Part shown: piece by piece, positions 22,171 through 32,785 of the stretch
Position numbering within the stretch: position 1 is the first letter of the stretch
Layout of the letters: the number at the start of each line of letters is the position of its first letter
Assembly: GCA_963920765.1 (NCBI GenBank)
Contig: OY987246.1
Coordinates: 14,070,868 to 14,134,867 of the forward strand
Length of the DNA: 64,000 bases
Direction of reading: 5' to 3'
Source: Ulota crispa
Taxonomy: Eukaryota; Streptophyta; Bryopsida; Orthotrichales; Orthotrichaceae
Notes under the pieces: generated by a model
The model's input: only the letters and a program-made list of their open reading frames with translations
Told to the model about the DNA's origin: nothing
Database searches by the model: none
Program-made: the position numbers and the translations under genes

Positions 22171-24039
22171 CCCCTAAAGGCCCAAGTGGCCCCTAGGGGG
22201 CCAAGTGGGGTTTCAAGCATGTACTCACAGCTAAACTACTTTGTGTAATTTTCTAGAAGTTTTACAGAAGATGGGGAATTCAAAGATCTGAGTGGGCATC
22301 TAATTTTTTCTTCATTTCAACATTTATGTATTGAAGAAGTTATGCATGAATTTTTGAAAAACAAAGAAGGGCGGGTAGCCCAAACAATTTGTAAAGATTG
22401 CTTTAAAAATAAATAAACATGGAATTGGTTATTTAACCCCTAAAGGACCATTGTCCTTGCAGGGGACAAATGGGATTTTGGGCATGTACCTATGGCTAAA
22501 CTACTTTTTGTGATTTCTTGAAATTTTTATTGAAGGTGAGGAATTCAAAGATCTACTTGGGAATGTAATTTTTTCTTCATTTTGACATTTATTAAAGAAG
22601 TTATGCATGAAATCTAGAAAATGCTGCTCCCCAGGCAACCAAAAACTTCTTTAAAAATTTCATTTTTCTCAAATAAAAAGCTAAAATAGCTTCTCTAGAT
22701 TTATATAAACGTGGGGAGCTTTGAATCATTCAATTCTAATAGATGAGATGAAAGTTATGAGAAGTTTTAGTTTGTGGGTAGGGGTGGGTTTGCTCTGAAA
22801 AAATAACTTATAAACTTCATTTTTGAATGCAAATTTAACATTTTTGCAAAAAAAATATTGGAAAGGGTGATGATTGCTTGCTAGAACAATCTCACCATTG
22901 GGATTATTGTGATTCAATTCCATTGCAAGGTTATTAACAATGTAAGATTTTGTTCAATCTCAAACCTTCTTCTACTTAATGTTTTTTTTAAGAATGAAAA
23001 TTAAGTATTTTTTATTTTGGTTTTTTTCCAAAGATTCTCAACTCAATTCCCCACCATAAAAAAACAAACCTCATAACTCCATAGTGCAAAAATTTTAAGT
23101 TAAAAAAGTTCATTGTAAAATAATCTAGTTGTGCAAGGTGCAAAAAAGCTTGTTTTTTACACTTTAAACGCAAATATCTTGCAATATGTGCAGTCAAAGT
23201 TTTGATGTTTTGAACAACACATTCTTACACAAGTCTAGTACAAGATCCTATGGTTAGATATGCAAAAAGACCAATCTTCAAACTTTTTTACTCTTTGCCA
23301 TAGAAGTGGCAGTTTTGAGTATCTTTTGACAAAATAAAGGCCATGGTCCTTTAGGGGTTAAATTTACATATATGTGGGAAGCTTTGAATCATTCAACTTT
23401 GATTGATGAGTGAGAAGTTTTAGTTTGCGGGTAGGTATGGGACTCTCAAACCACCATTTCTTTTGTCCCTTGTAGAATTTGATGCTTTACTTTTTTGAGC
23501 TCTTTGTGTATTTGTATTTTGACTTTCTTTTCCAAGATGTAGTGGACTAAGATACCTTGGTTTTTACCTTTTGGATTAGAGCAATTTAGATTTTTGAATT
23601 TTACATAAATCCTCCAATTTTTCTTAGTGTATATGCAAATTTCATAGCCTTACGGCATTGCAAGATATTACAGAGTATGATTCACACCTCCAATTCATTT
23701 GAAAACTCTCCCACACTTACCTAGCTTGGTCTTCTACATGGAAAAATTAAACCTCAACTTTATGTAGAGCAATTTTTTTGATAAAAGAGTGGTCAATGGC
23801 TTCTGTAATTATTGGGTGGTAGGGGAAAAACCTTTTTTTCCTCTCCAAATGTCAATATCTCACTCTTATACATCTAGAATGAGCTGATTTTTTTCCACAA
23901 GTACCTCCCATAGTCTAGGGCAAGATCTTATTGTTGGATTTTAAAAAAAAACAAATTCTCTACCTTTCTATTCATTACCCTAGAAGTGGCAGTTTGCAAT
24001 GACTTTCACAAAAAAAAGGGCCTGGGCCTTTAGGATTAA
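22167..24039. mobile_element. TTAA element (family B), interrupted by a second copy
   Basis: Left tip TTAACCCCTAAAGGCCCAAG at 22167; right tip GGCCTTTAGGATTAA ending at 24039. Removing the inner copy leaves about 944 bp that is colinear with the inner element. Both contain TAAACTACTTT, AGATGGGGAATTCAAAGATC-like and GAAGTTATGCATGAA blocks, and AGCTTTGAATCATTCAA to the right of the interruption. Confidence 0.85.
22433..23361. mobile_element. TTAA element (family B), inner copy, 925 bp
   Basis: TTAA at 22433-22436 and 23358-23361. Tips CCCCTAAAGGACCAT and ATGGTCCTTTAGGGG are perfect inverted repeats. It is inserted in a copy of its own family, in the same orientation. No open frame longer than about 65 codons, so non-autonomous. 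Confidence 0.9.
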
Positions 24040-25057
24040 AGTGCACGCCAACCAAGAGCACCAAAGAAATAACTTGCAACTTGTTGCTATGTATGCTAAG
24101 TGAAGCAAGAAGTGTGATCAACAACATTATGGCAACAAATGGCCCAATTTTCATTACTTTTTGGGATATTTCAATGGCAGTTGCCTAAGCTAGCATTACA
24201 AGTTCCCTCTTAGCAAATTTACTAGTGGGTCCCTCCACCCCAAAAACCTACACTTCAAACTCAAGAGCCCAAAATCACAATACTATTTGCATTATTTTGT
24301 GCTCACATGTTGCGTGCCATAGAGGGCATCATCAACCCATACACCGGGTTTGGGACTAGAATTGGCTGCTCTTGCATCTCTCCCTGTCCCTATAATTTTG
24401 CAACCCCTTTCATTGGACGGATCCTCCCAATCTTGACGCAATTCCATTGCAAATTTAGGCACAAGAGAAGACTTTTGCAAACACTTGCAAGTTGTCACTG
24501 AGAAGATGCGAGCTACTGCAAACGATGTGTCATTCCAAAAACAAACATAATGGAAGTCCCAAGGTGTTGAGAAACAAACAAAATTTCTAATTTGAGGAGG
24601 ACATTTTGAGGGGATCATGTCCTAGTTATGCATTACCATGGTTGTATTGAAACATTAGAAAAACCTCATTCTCCCACAAAACTGGCCCTACCAAGAGAAA
24701 TGAAATTATATTCCCATTCCTTGTCTTGGGGTTGATGATGCTCTGAGGTTGCTCTAATCAGAATGCAAGCAGCAATTATGCAGCACCAAATCACAATCAA
24801 TAAGTCAGCATCATTGATAACCGAACGGTTGGGACTCTTTGAAGGTACTCAACTGTTGTGCAGTGCACACAGTCTGTTACAATCATGCTCAAGCAATGCT
24901 TCTTTCCCTACGCTTCCAAGTTCCAACACACCCAATGAGTGCACATGTTTTCATAGAAGCAGTGAGCAACTCCCATTCACAAAGAAAAGGACAGAAGAGA
25001 AAGAGAAAAATAAAGAGTCAAAGAAAGAGTCAAAGATACAGAACGGAAGAGGAAAAA
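24040..25057. other. Spacer, nothing recognised
   Basis: Open frames at 24618-24292 (minus) and 24763-25092 (plus) have no recognisable domain. Moderately less AT-rich than the flanks; could hold a degraded gene fragment but I cannot support one. Confidence 0.4.
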
Positions 25058-25472
25058 AGGGAACTGATATATGCCCACCTGGGGTTTGTTAGTATATAGA
25101 CACCGACGGGGAGTAAATTTTAGATATTTATCATTAACAAGTTGAATTTGGAAATTTTGAATTTACATTTGGATCTAGAGATCTTGTTTTAGTTTGAAAT
25201 CGTAAGGGAGATTATAAATGAACAACGCCCAATAAAAAAGCTTAGTTTTTATATAAACCAAGGTAAAAGTAATAACTTGCCCTCTAGCTAAGCTTTTCTT
25301 TTAAATGTTGTTCAATTGTAACCTCCTTTACAATTTTGACTAAATCTAGGTCTCCAAATCCAAATGTGAATTCAAACTTTCCAAACTCAATTGTTAAAGG
25401 TAAATATCTAAAGTTTACTCCCCCTCGGTGTCCATATAACAAACCCTAGGTGCGCCTATATCAATTCCCCCC
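25058..25472. mobile_element. Foldback element F2
   Basis: Tips GGGAACTGATATATGC and GCCTATATCAATTCCC are inverted. Arms share GGGGAGTAAATTTTAGATAT with its inverse and a central AAGCTTA / TAAGCTTTTC hairpin. Each arm starts with about two diverged 22-bp units containing a GGGTTTG core. It lies directly beside F3, tip to tip. Confidence 0.85.
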
Positions 25473-25491
25473 AAAAAAGGAAATTGATATG

Positions 25492-25670
25492 TGCACATCC
25501 GTGGTTTGATGTATGCACATCCGTGGTTTGATGTATGCACATCCGTGGTTTGATGTATGCACATCCGTGGTTTGATGTATGCACATCCGTGGTTTGATGT
25601 ATGCACATCCGTGGTTTGATGTATGCACATCCGTGGTTTGATGTATGCACACCCGTGGTTTGATGTATGC
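25492..25670 (+). repeat. 22-bp minisatellite, left arm of F3, 8 units
   Basis: CCGTGGTTTGATG starts at 25499, 25521, 25543, 25565, 25587, 25609, 25631 and 25653, an exact 22-bp period. Units are essentially identical apart from the last (ACCCGTGG for ATCCGTGG). There are no spacers. Confidence 0.97.
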
Positions 25671-26002
25671 ATACCCTTGTGGGGTAAACTTTAGATTTTT
25701 ACCATCAAAAAGTTGACTTTGAAAATTTTGAATTTAGATTTGGACGTAGAGACCTTAATTTAGACTAAAACCATAAAGGAAGTTACAGATGAACAACACC
25801 TTATGAAAAAGCTTACATTTTTTTACAAACAAAGGTAAAAGTAGTAGTTTGCACCCTACAAAAGCTTTTTCATTGGGTGTTGTTCAATTCTAACTTCCTA
25901 TATGGTTCTTGACTAAATGAAGGTATCTAAATCCAAACTTGAATTCAAAATTTTCAAATTCAACTTTTTGATGGTAAAAATCTAAAATTTATCCTGGAGG
26001 AG

Positions 26003-26214
26003 GGTGTGCATAAACCAAACCCCGGGTGTGCATAAACCAAACCCCGGGTGTGCATAAACCAAACCCCGGGTGTGCATAAACCAAACCCCGGGTGTGCATA
26101 AACCAAACCCCGGGTGTGCATAAACCAAACCCCGGGTGTGCATAAACCAAACCCCGGGTGTGCATAAACCAAACCCCGGGTGTGCATAAACCAAACCCCG
26201 GGTGTGCACATACC
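26003..26214 (-). repeat. 22-bp minisatellite, right arm of F3, 9 full units plus a partial
   Basis: GGTGTGCATAAACC starts at 26003 and every 22 bp to 26179, with a terminal variant GGTGTGCACATACC at 26201. On the opposite strand the unit is GGGGTTTGGTTTATGCACAC. It aligns with the left-arm unit GTGGTTTGATGTATGCACAT at most positions, so the two arrays are inverted homologues. Confidence 0.97.
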
Positions 26215-26245
26215 AACTTTCCAAAAAAATGCAGAAAAATGAGCC

Positions 26246-26615
26246 TAAGGTAGGAGCACCCATAAGTGTTAGTGTCCCCATAACCGTCACCTCTAAAATC
26301 TTGAAAAATATGTGGAAATGAGTAGATGAAATTTCAAGAATGTACAACATGTGAACATGAAACCTTAGTGTTGGTTATGGGTACAATGGCAATTATGGGT
26401 ACAATGGCAGTTATGGGTACTATGGCAATTATGGGTACAATGGCGGTTTACTCTTTAAAAATTCACAACTTATTCACGCAGTATCCAATTAAAACATTTG
26501 AAAGTGCAAACTCATTTTTTTTATTACTAATAGGATCCTATAATTTGCTAGTTGTTTATTAATACTCATCATGGTCAAAACCCTTAGTTTGACGCTTCTG
26601 GGTGCTCCTACCTTA
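26246..26615. mobile_element. TAAGGTAGG element, 26.2-kb copy
   Basis: Left tip TAAGGTAGGAGCACCCATAA and right tip CTGGGTGCTCCTACCTTA are inverted repeats. Same tips as 30017-30382 and the split copy 35617/54353, though the interior differs. Includes an 18-bp minisatellite. No coding capacity; superfamily unknown. Confidence 0.78.
26375..26446. repeat. 18-bp minisatellite, 4 units
   Basis: TTATGGGTACAATGGCAA recurs four times with one or two changes per unit. Confidence 0.92.
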
Positions 26616-27085
26616 CAGTAAATCCAAAATCCAAGTCTACAGTAGCCAGGGTAGTGCTAACTTAGGGCCCTCGGCGGAAGCTGTGCCATGCAAAAATCTC
26701 CGCCTTTCAGTTTCCGTTGCATTGAATGCTGTTGTGATTTTGCACGGTAAATGTGACACCACGCGCGCTGTTCTTCCAGAGTTGCAGCAATCATCCCTCG
26801 CCTTGTTATTATTGCAAGTCACTGTTGACACGCAGCTGCGAGGGGCATAAAGTATTTGCTTCAAACCAAACCTCCCTGGCTATGGTGCGACAAAGGTTGT
26901 CATGATGCCAGGTTGAGCTTTGGAGCTTTTGGTGCAGGCTTTGCTGCTTTCTCCAGATCTGGTCGCTCCTGAATGGGCGCTCTCTCACTCTTTTCCTCTC
27001 ACACGTGCGGATGGTGTAGGAGCTGAGAGATTGGGAAAGAGTTTTTGTGTCCATTGTTTGGTTGCTGCTGCTGCTGGGAGCTATG
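26616..27085 (+). promoter_or_regulatory. Presumed promoter and 5' UTR of UXS copy 2
   Basis: GC content rises and repeats stop. There is no clear TATA box. Open frames here are shadows. ATG codons at 27047 and 27083 lie in frame with the UXS start. Confidence 0.4.
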
Positions 27086-29549
27086 ATGAACGCCATGAGC
27101 TTGAATCACCGTCGCGTGGAGGTCGCGCCGGGAGAAACGGGGAGCTACGTTCAAAAGGGGAAGCAGCGATGGACGGTGTCCAAGTCGGTGGAGTACATGC
27201 TTTGTGAGCAGCGGTTTCTGTTCGTGTTGGTCGGGGTGGCGATCACCACGCTCTTCTTCTTGACCTCGCAGGTTGGGTTACGAAAGGATTCGCCTTTGCC
27301 CCCGTATTCCGCCATTGAAGCGTACAATGGTGTCGCCAAGGGTGTTGTGACGGAGAGGGTGTTTGCAAAGGCGCCCTATAGAGTCGAGCACGCGACGATC
27401 ACGAGCCTGGGTGCCAAGATCCCGTTGGGTTTGCAGCGGAAGGCGCAGCGGATCGTGGTGACGGGCGGGGCGGGGTTCGTGGGCAGCCACTTGGTGGATC
27501 GGCTGATCGAGCGTGGTGACAGTGTTATCGTGGTGGACAATTTCTTCACGGGGCGCAAGGAGAATGTGCAGCACCACTTTGGCAATCCGCGGTTCGAGCT
27601 CATCCGCCACGACGTGGTGGAGCCACTGCTGCTGGAGGTGGACCAGATCTACCACCTGGCGTGCCCCGCGTCGCCCGTGCACTACAAGTTCAACCCCATC
27701 AAGACCATCATATCCTCTTCTGTTTTTGCCAGTCTCGTGCGTTGCAACGTGCGTGGCCATTTGTTTGTTTGCTTGATTCTGTGAGAGAGTGAAACAGAGC
27801 CTTTGTGTGTGCAAATGGCCTTGACATGCAAGGCACAAGACGAACGTGGTGGGGACGCTGAACATGCTGGGGCTGGCGAAGCGGGTGGGCGCGAGGTTTC
27901 TGCTGACGAGCACGAGCGAGGTGTACGGGGATCCTCTGGAGCATCCTCAGAAAGGTGGGCGGGTGGTTGTGGATATGGATGTGGATGTGGAGGTGAGTGG
28001 AGTGCATGTGTTACCATATTGATGATATCTAAACGTTTGTGCGTGTTTGTGTGTGGTGGGTGTGGTTGGATGGGAGCAGAGACATACTGGGGAAACGTGA
28101 ATCCAATCGGTACGAGTGACCTAACACTGCCTTAACACTACTTCAAGATCTTGTACGCAAAATGGTGTCATTGGATGTGAAGAATTTTCAGCTTGGATAA
28201 GGAGCTGATTGTAGTGTTTGTGGTTTGCAGGGGTGCGGAGTTGTTACGATGAAGGGAAGCGGACTGCGGAGACTTTGGCTATGGATTACCACCGAGGCGC
28301 AGAAGTGCAGGTGCGTTTACTTGATGTGAATGGTGCAGAAACTAGTAAAACCGTCTTGGGATCCTTGTTTATTGTGAGTGTAGTTTCAAGTAATGTAGAA
28401 AGAGGGTTGATACGATGGTAGTCGTTCTGAGGTTTTTGAGATCATGCAGGTTCGAATTGCTCGCATTTTCAACACGTACGGTCCAAGAATGTGCATCGAT
28501 GATGGAAGAGTTGTTAGCAACTTTGTCGCTCAGGTAAGAATGCTGAATGTCCAACCGTAAATAATTATCGTGCCGGTTATATACTCAAGTACATGAGTAA
28601 GCTTTTGGAGCAGGTTGGAGTGTGTGTTTTAGCGTATACAATTGTTTTTTGACAAGGTTTTGTTTAACTTCCAATTGCTCAGGCTTTGAGGAAAGAGCCT
28701 ATGACCGTATATGGAGACGGGAAGCAAACGAGGAGCTTCCAGTATGTTTCAGATTTGGTAAGGAAGGGCTACTGCGCTTTCACCGTGTGTTAGTTGATTA
28801 CGTTCTTAGTTTCTCTTGTAGCCTATGTCAAACTTGCCACGTGGAAAGACTGTATATTCTCACGGTTTATTTTAATGAGGTCTTTTTCTACATTTTGTCG
28901 TATCGGTCTATGAGATCTTGGTTGCTTTCTTTTTTTCAAACTCCCCTCCCAGGATTGCGAGTTTGAACAACAGTTACATTATTTAATGGAGAAATCGTGG
29001 GTAGTAAAGGATATGGACATCGGTTTTTTTCATATTCTTATCATTTATTTATGGGCAACACGGTTTGAACCTTCAGGTGGAGGGCCTTATGAGGTTGATG
29101 GAAGGCGAGCATGTTGGGCCGTTTAATCTGGGAAACCCTGGCGAGTTCACCATGCTGGAACTTGCTGAGGTTAGTGTTACTCTTTCACAAACTGTACACA
29201 TAGTCAACTTCTGGTACAATAACGCAAACCTTTTGGAATGGCAGGCTTTTTTTCGATTTTCTTGTACTGATAACTGTTTTACTGTGGTTAAGTCACAATG
29301 CAAAATTTTACATGTTTTCTGGTGCAGGTGGTCAAGGAAGTGATAGACTCTACTGCAACTATTGAATACAAGGACAACACATCTGATGACCCGCATAAGC
29401 GCAAGCCTGACATCACAAAGGCCAAGGACTTGCTGGGATGGGAGCCCAAGATTGCACTGAGAAAGGGACTTCCTCTGATGGTGGAAGATTTCCGGAAACG
29501 TATTTTTGGTGATCACAAAGAAAAAGAGACAGGCAATATCCAACTCTAG
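27086..29549 (+). CDS. UXS: UDP-glucuronate decarboxylase (UDP-xylose synthase), membrane-anchored, copy 2
   Basis: Same enzyme and layout as copy 1. Exons: 27086-27709, 27837-27954, 28080-28109, 28231-28310, 28450-28533, 28683-28757, 29077-29169, 29328-29549, giving 441 residues. The N-terminal 95 or so residues differ from copy 1, apart from the shared SKSVEY and the membrane anchor, and the C-terminus is 7 residues longer (EKETGNIQL tail). [15 protein letters not shown] and the SCYDEGK Tyr/Lys pair are all present. I chose the start at 27086 because [10 protein letters not shown] aligns with [10 protein letters not shown] of copy 1; ATGs at 27083 and 27047 are in frame and could add 1 or 13 residues. 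Intron 1 is AT-AC. From the middle of exon 1 through intron 1 and exon 2 the two genes are almost identical, while later introns are unrelated in sequence. Confidence 0.96.
27710..27836 (+). other. U12-type AT-AC intron in UXS copy 2
   Basis: Starts ATATCCTCTT, branch-site match CCTTGAC at 27819-27825, ends GGCAC, 127 nt. Same position and phase as in copy 1 and nearly the same sequence. Confidence 0.9.
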
Positions 29550-30016
29550 ATAATAATCTTCACATTGAATTTTCACCACCGTGAAAAAGAAGTGTCTCCG
29601 TGCAAGTCTGTGATTCTATTAGATTTCCGCTTGCCAGGCTTTTTCACCAGTTGGTCAACCCTTGAGTTTTGTTACTTGAGGAGTTGTGGTGTATGGACTA
29701 ATGATATATTTTTTTATAAATTTAATGGAGAAACTATCCTCCTTACTAGCTTGCTTAGCTTAGCTAAGACTACAACCAATCAATGCCTCATGCTTGGATT
29801 GAAGTACGAGGAATTCTTTTTATCGAGATCAAATCTTGTGTATCGACATTTCTCTACTCAGAAGTGCTTTTTATTCAGTTTCTTGTTTTTGTGTAATTAT
29901 AGACGTCGTTTGTCATCAACTTTTCAGGTGAAGTTCCTCCAAAACCATCATGTTTTTTCATCGAGAAACTAATCTTGTAGAGTTTAAGTATGAACTGAAG
30001 GTTGTACACAAAACTG
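29550..30016. other. 3' flank of UXS copy 2
   Basis: Presumed 3' UTR and spacer. The open frame 29565-29972 has no recognised domain. Confidence 0.4.
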
Positions 30017-30382
30017 TAAGGTACCCATGGGCGTGACGTCCCCATGGGCGTCACTCACAAAGTGACATTTAAGTGATATTTATGGGTGACAAAGTGATGG
30101 TTGTGGGTGATTATCATGAGGTTTTGAGTACCCATCTCACTATTTAAGAATCAACAAGCTTTGTGATTAGCATCTCTTACACATGGTTCTTACAATTTCA
30201 TACAATTTCAGTGATTTTGGATTTTGAAAAATCTTTGTGAACAAATGTTTGCAGTTGGAATGTTGAAATTGATGCCAATATTTTTGGTTTCCATTTCCTA
30301 ACTTACAGTAATTTTTTCAAAGTTCAATTATTTTACCTACTCCAAAACCCTTATTTCCATGCTTATGGGTGCGCCTACCTTA
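30017..30382. mobile_element. TAAGGTAGG element, intact 30-kb copy
   Basis: Left tip TAAGGTACCCATGGGCGTGA, right tip GCTTATGGGTGCGCCTACCTTA (read as the inverse of TAAGGTAGGCGCACC). It is colinear in reverse with the two halves at 54353-54191 and 35848-35617. It contains a single TTAA at 30144-30147, in the context CTATTTAAGAATC, exactly where the split copy is interrupted. Confidence 0.85.
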
Positions 30383-30391
30383 ATTTATATC

Positions 30392-30625
30392 TTAACCCTT
30401 AAACGACTAAGAGGCCCTTTGCTACCAGTACAATATGGGGTATTTTTCTTGTATTTGGAATGGATCCACACCTCTACTACATTTGAGACCAATAAAGAAG
30501 TTGGAGAATAGTTCAATGCGGTCCTAGTGGGCTACTTGAGATCCTAACTTAAAGTTTCTTATTGGTAGGAAATGACAATTATACGTCAGCATATATACTA
30601 TGCCCTATGGTTGTTCAAGGGTTAA
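30392..30625. mobile_element. TTAA MITE (family A)
   Basis: TTAA at 30392-30395 and 30622-30625; tips CCCTTAAACGAC and TTGTTCAAGGG. Interior matches the inner copy at 6351-6584, for example TTCTTGTATTTGGAATGGAT and ATATATACTATGCCCTATGG. Confidence 0.9.
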
Positions 30626-31086
30626 GCTTGTTATTTGCAATGTCAGATTAGAGGTTGGTTCTTTGAGTGAGGTTGAAGCTAGGAAACCTAGTATTGTTAC
30701 TATTTGGTGACGCTATTGAATGTATGCATGAATAATCCACACTGAATATTGCGTTTAGGTTGCCCCACACTAACTTCTTGGCATATTGCACTATATGAAT
30801 ACATATTGATACCACAGTAATTTTTATCATCAATTATTGCCACAAACAATTTTCAAAGGGTTTGACAACAATAGCAAAGTTGAGGAAAAACAAACTAGTG
30901 GCATCCAAGTTATAAACAATGGGCCAAGCAACAAGTCATGGGGTATCTCTTCAGGATTAGGTTATCTAATTGGTAAGATAACTTCAATGCATTACTCAGT
31001 GTAGTGTCTTTGTGAACTTTCTGTGCTATCACAATTTTATAATGATATCATTTGACATCTCCAAAAGAAATCTTTGCTACCATATA

Positions 31087-31500
31087 TATAGGGAATTACT
31101 AAATTGACACCCTAAATTGCTAATGGGACACCCCCTCTAAGCATGAAAATTGATAATTTAGTGCTAATTTTGATTTATAAAGTGGTCCATCATTCATTCA
31201 ATCACAACATTATCACCTCCTTGAAAGAAAACATGACAAATACAAAAAAAATTGAAATATTATTATACAAATACTATTTTTTGATATATTTTTGCTTTAG
31301 GTAACTCAAAAGTCCTATATTTTTAATTTGAAATCTAAGCACACCTGTTTTTTTTAGTATAACCTTAAAATGATAAAGGAGAAACAAATTTTTTGATCCA
31401 AATTAAAAAATTAGCAACATCAACATTAAAACTCACATTTTCATGCTCAGAGGAGGTGACTCGTTAGCAATTTAGGGTGTTGCTATAGTAATTCCCTATA
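31087..31500. mobile_element. MITE with about 60-bp inverted termini
   Basis: Left TATAGGGAATTACTA continues with ACACCCTAAATTGCTAA and AGCATGAAAAT. The right end is the inverse (ATTTTCATGCTC ... TTAGCAATTTAGGGTGTTGC ... TAGTAATTCCCTATA). TA-rich flanks fit a TA target, so Tc1/mariner-like is possible. Confidence 0.82.
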
Positions 31501-31867
31501 TATAAACTAAAAAACCATAATATAATAAAATAAAATAATATTATATTTGAATGTGAGTGTACCAAAAGAATCCAAAAAAAATCCTTGCTACTAGAAATTA
31601 GTGAAACAAAGGAATACATGCTTCTATGTACGGAGCACCACTTTGCATAAAATAGAAGTATTGCAGTGTGAGCATATGATACATAAAAGATGCCACGCAT
31701 GTGCTTATTTGATGTGTACAAGTAATTAGTTTTTTGTCTCATGTTTTTACTAGAATCTTGCCTCTTATCTCTAGTGGCTACCTTTTTACTTGAAAATAAA
31801 GTTGGATGGATTCTTTGATTATACCACCAAATTCCTTTCAATGAAGTAATGACGCAAATGCTTGCCT

Positions 31868-32100
31868 TCAACCCCTAAATGTTTGAGAGTGCTCTTGTGA
31901 CCAGTACAGTAGGAGTTCTTTTTCTTGTATTTGGAATAGATTCATACCTTTACTACTTTTGAAATCAACAAAGAAGTTGTAATATAAAACAATGCAATCT
32001 TGTAGAGTTGTTTGAGATCATAAATTAAAACTTCTTAATGGTACTAAATGCTAATTATATGACAACATACCTACTATGCCCTAGGACTTTTAAGGGTTAA
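31868..32100. mobile_element. TTAA MITE (family A), diverged
   Basis: Left TCAACCCCTAAATG (target site mutated from TTAA), right ACTTTTAAGGGTTAA with TTAA at 32097-32100. Interior matches family A (TTCTTGTATTTGGAATAGAT, AAATTAAAACTTCTTAATGG). Confidence 0.83.
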
Positions 32101-32448
32101 AGGTTATTAAAGCAATTATGTTAATAAGCACAACCTTTGGAATTTTTTTTCTTAATATGTATCAACAAGTCTTTTTTAAGTTGTTAACCCTCAAATTTTG
32201 GGCTGATCATTGTGGGCGTACTATAGTGGTGCTACAATGATGTAACAAGTGCCCACACTATTTAATATTACTTCTAAAAGTTGCAAAAGTCAACATTCCA
32301 TGTTGCCATCATAAAAATTGCAAGAAGGGGTAGGAGAGACCTCATAGGCTCACACTATGTTTGCAAATCTTCTCACAATTTGGGTTATCTAAAAACATGA
32401 GTGCATTTAGTGAGATAATTTTTTGCCATCTACATGATCATTTTTTTG

Positions 32449-32785
32449 AAGGAAAATTTTCATAGATACCCCTAAAGTTTTCAATATTTACATAGACACT
32501 CATATTTTTTCAGAAATTACACAAATACCCTTGGATCATAATGTTTAGACATTTATTTGTTGTGCTTGTACTTCCTTCATGACCACGAGCATGACCAATG
32601 TTGAAGAAGGGAATGTATTGAAACAAAAAAGAAGCATTATGCACACAAAGGAAGAAGGGAAGTGGCATGTACAACAAATTAGTGTCTAAATATTATGGTC
32701 TAAGGGTATTTGTGTAATTTCTGAAAAAGCATGGGCATCTATGTAAATATTGCAAAATTTAGGGATATTCATGAAATTTTCCCTT
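32449..32785. mobile_element. Foldback MITE (GGGAAAATTTC family), 32.4-kb copy
   Basis: Left AAGGAAAATTTTCATAGATA, right ATTCATGAAATTTTCCCTT; arms carry CTTCCTTC and GAAGGGAAGTGGCATG. Center differs from other copies. Confidence 0.8.

Larger units (their letters stand above)
25479..26222. mobile_element. Foldback element F3 with minisatellite arms
   Basis: Core arms (25680-25850 and 25855-25993) are inverted copies carrying GGTAAACTTTAGATTTTTAC and its inverse, homologous to F1 and F2. Outside the core, the left arm is an array of 22-bp units and the right arm an array of related units in the opposite orientation. It ends with GGAAATTGATATGTGCACAT on the left and, read inward, GGAAAGTTGGTATGTGCACA on the right. 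About 745 bp in all; no plausible protein. Confidence 0.87.

Noticed and set aside
22160..22180. TTTAGGG-like strings as telomere-type repeats
   Set aside because: They occur singly as tips of TTAA elements (CCCCTAAA), not as tandem arrays.
25492..25670. Possible CRISPR array
   Set aside because: Direct tandem repeats with no spacers, in a eukaryotic genome.
25415..25672. Overlapping open frames encoding a 22-residue repeat (MHTSNHGCAYIKP-like), and the similar set at 25960-26350
   Set aside because: A 22-bp unit without stops keeps all three frames open and gives the same 22-residue repeat in each; these are minisatellite artefacts in a foldback element.
31464..31871. 135-codon minus-strand frame as a retrotransposon fragment
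   Set aside because: No reverse transcriptase, integrase or gag motif; it overlaps the MITE at 31087-31500 and is mostly low-complexity.
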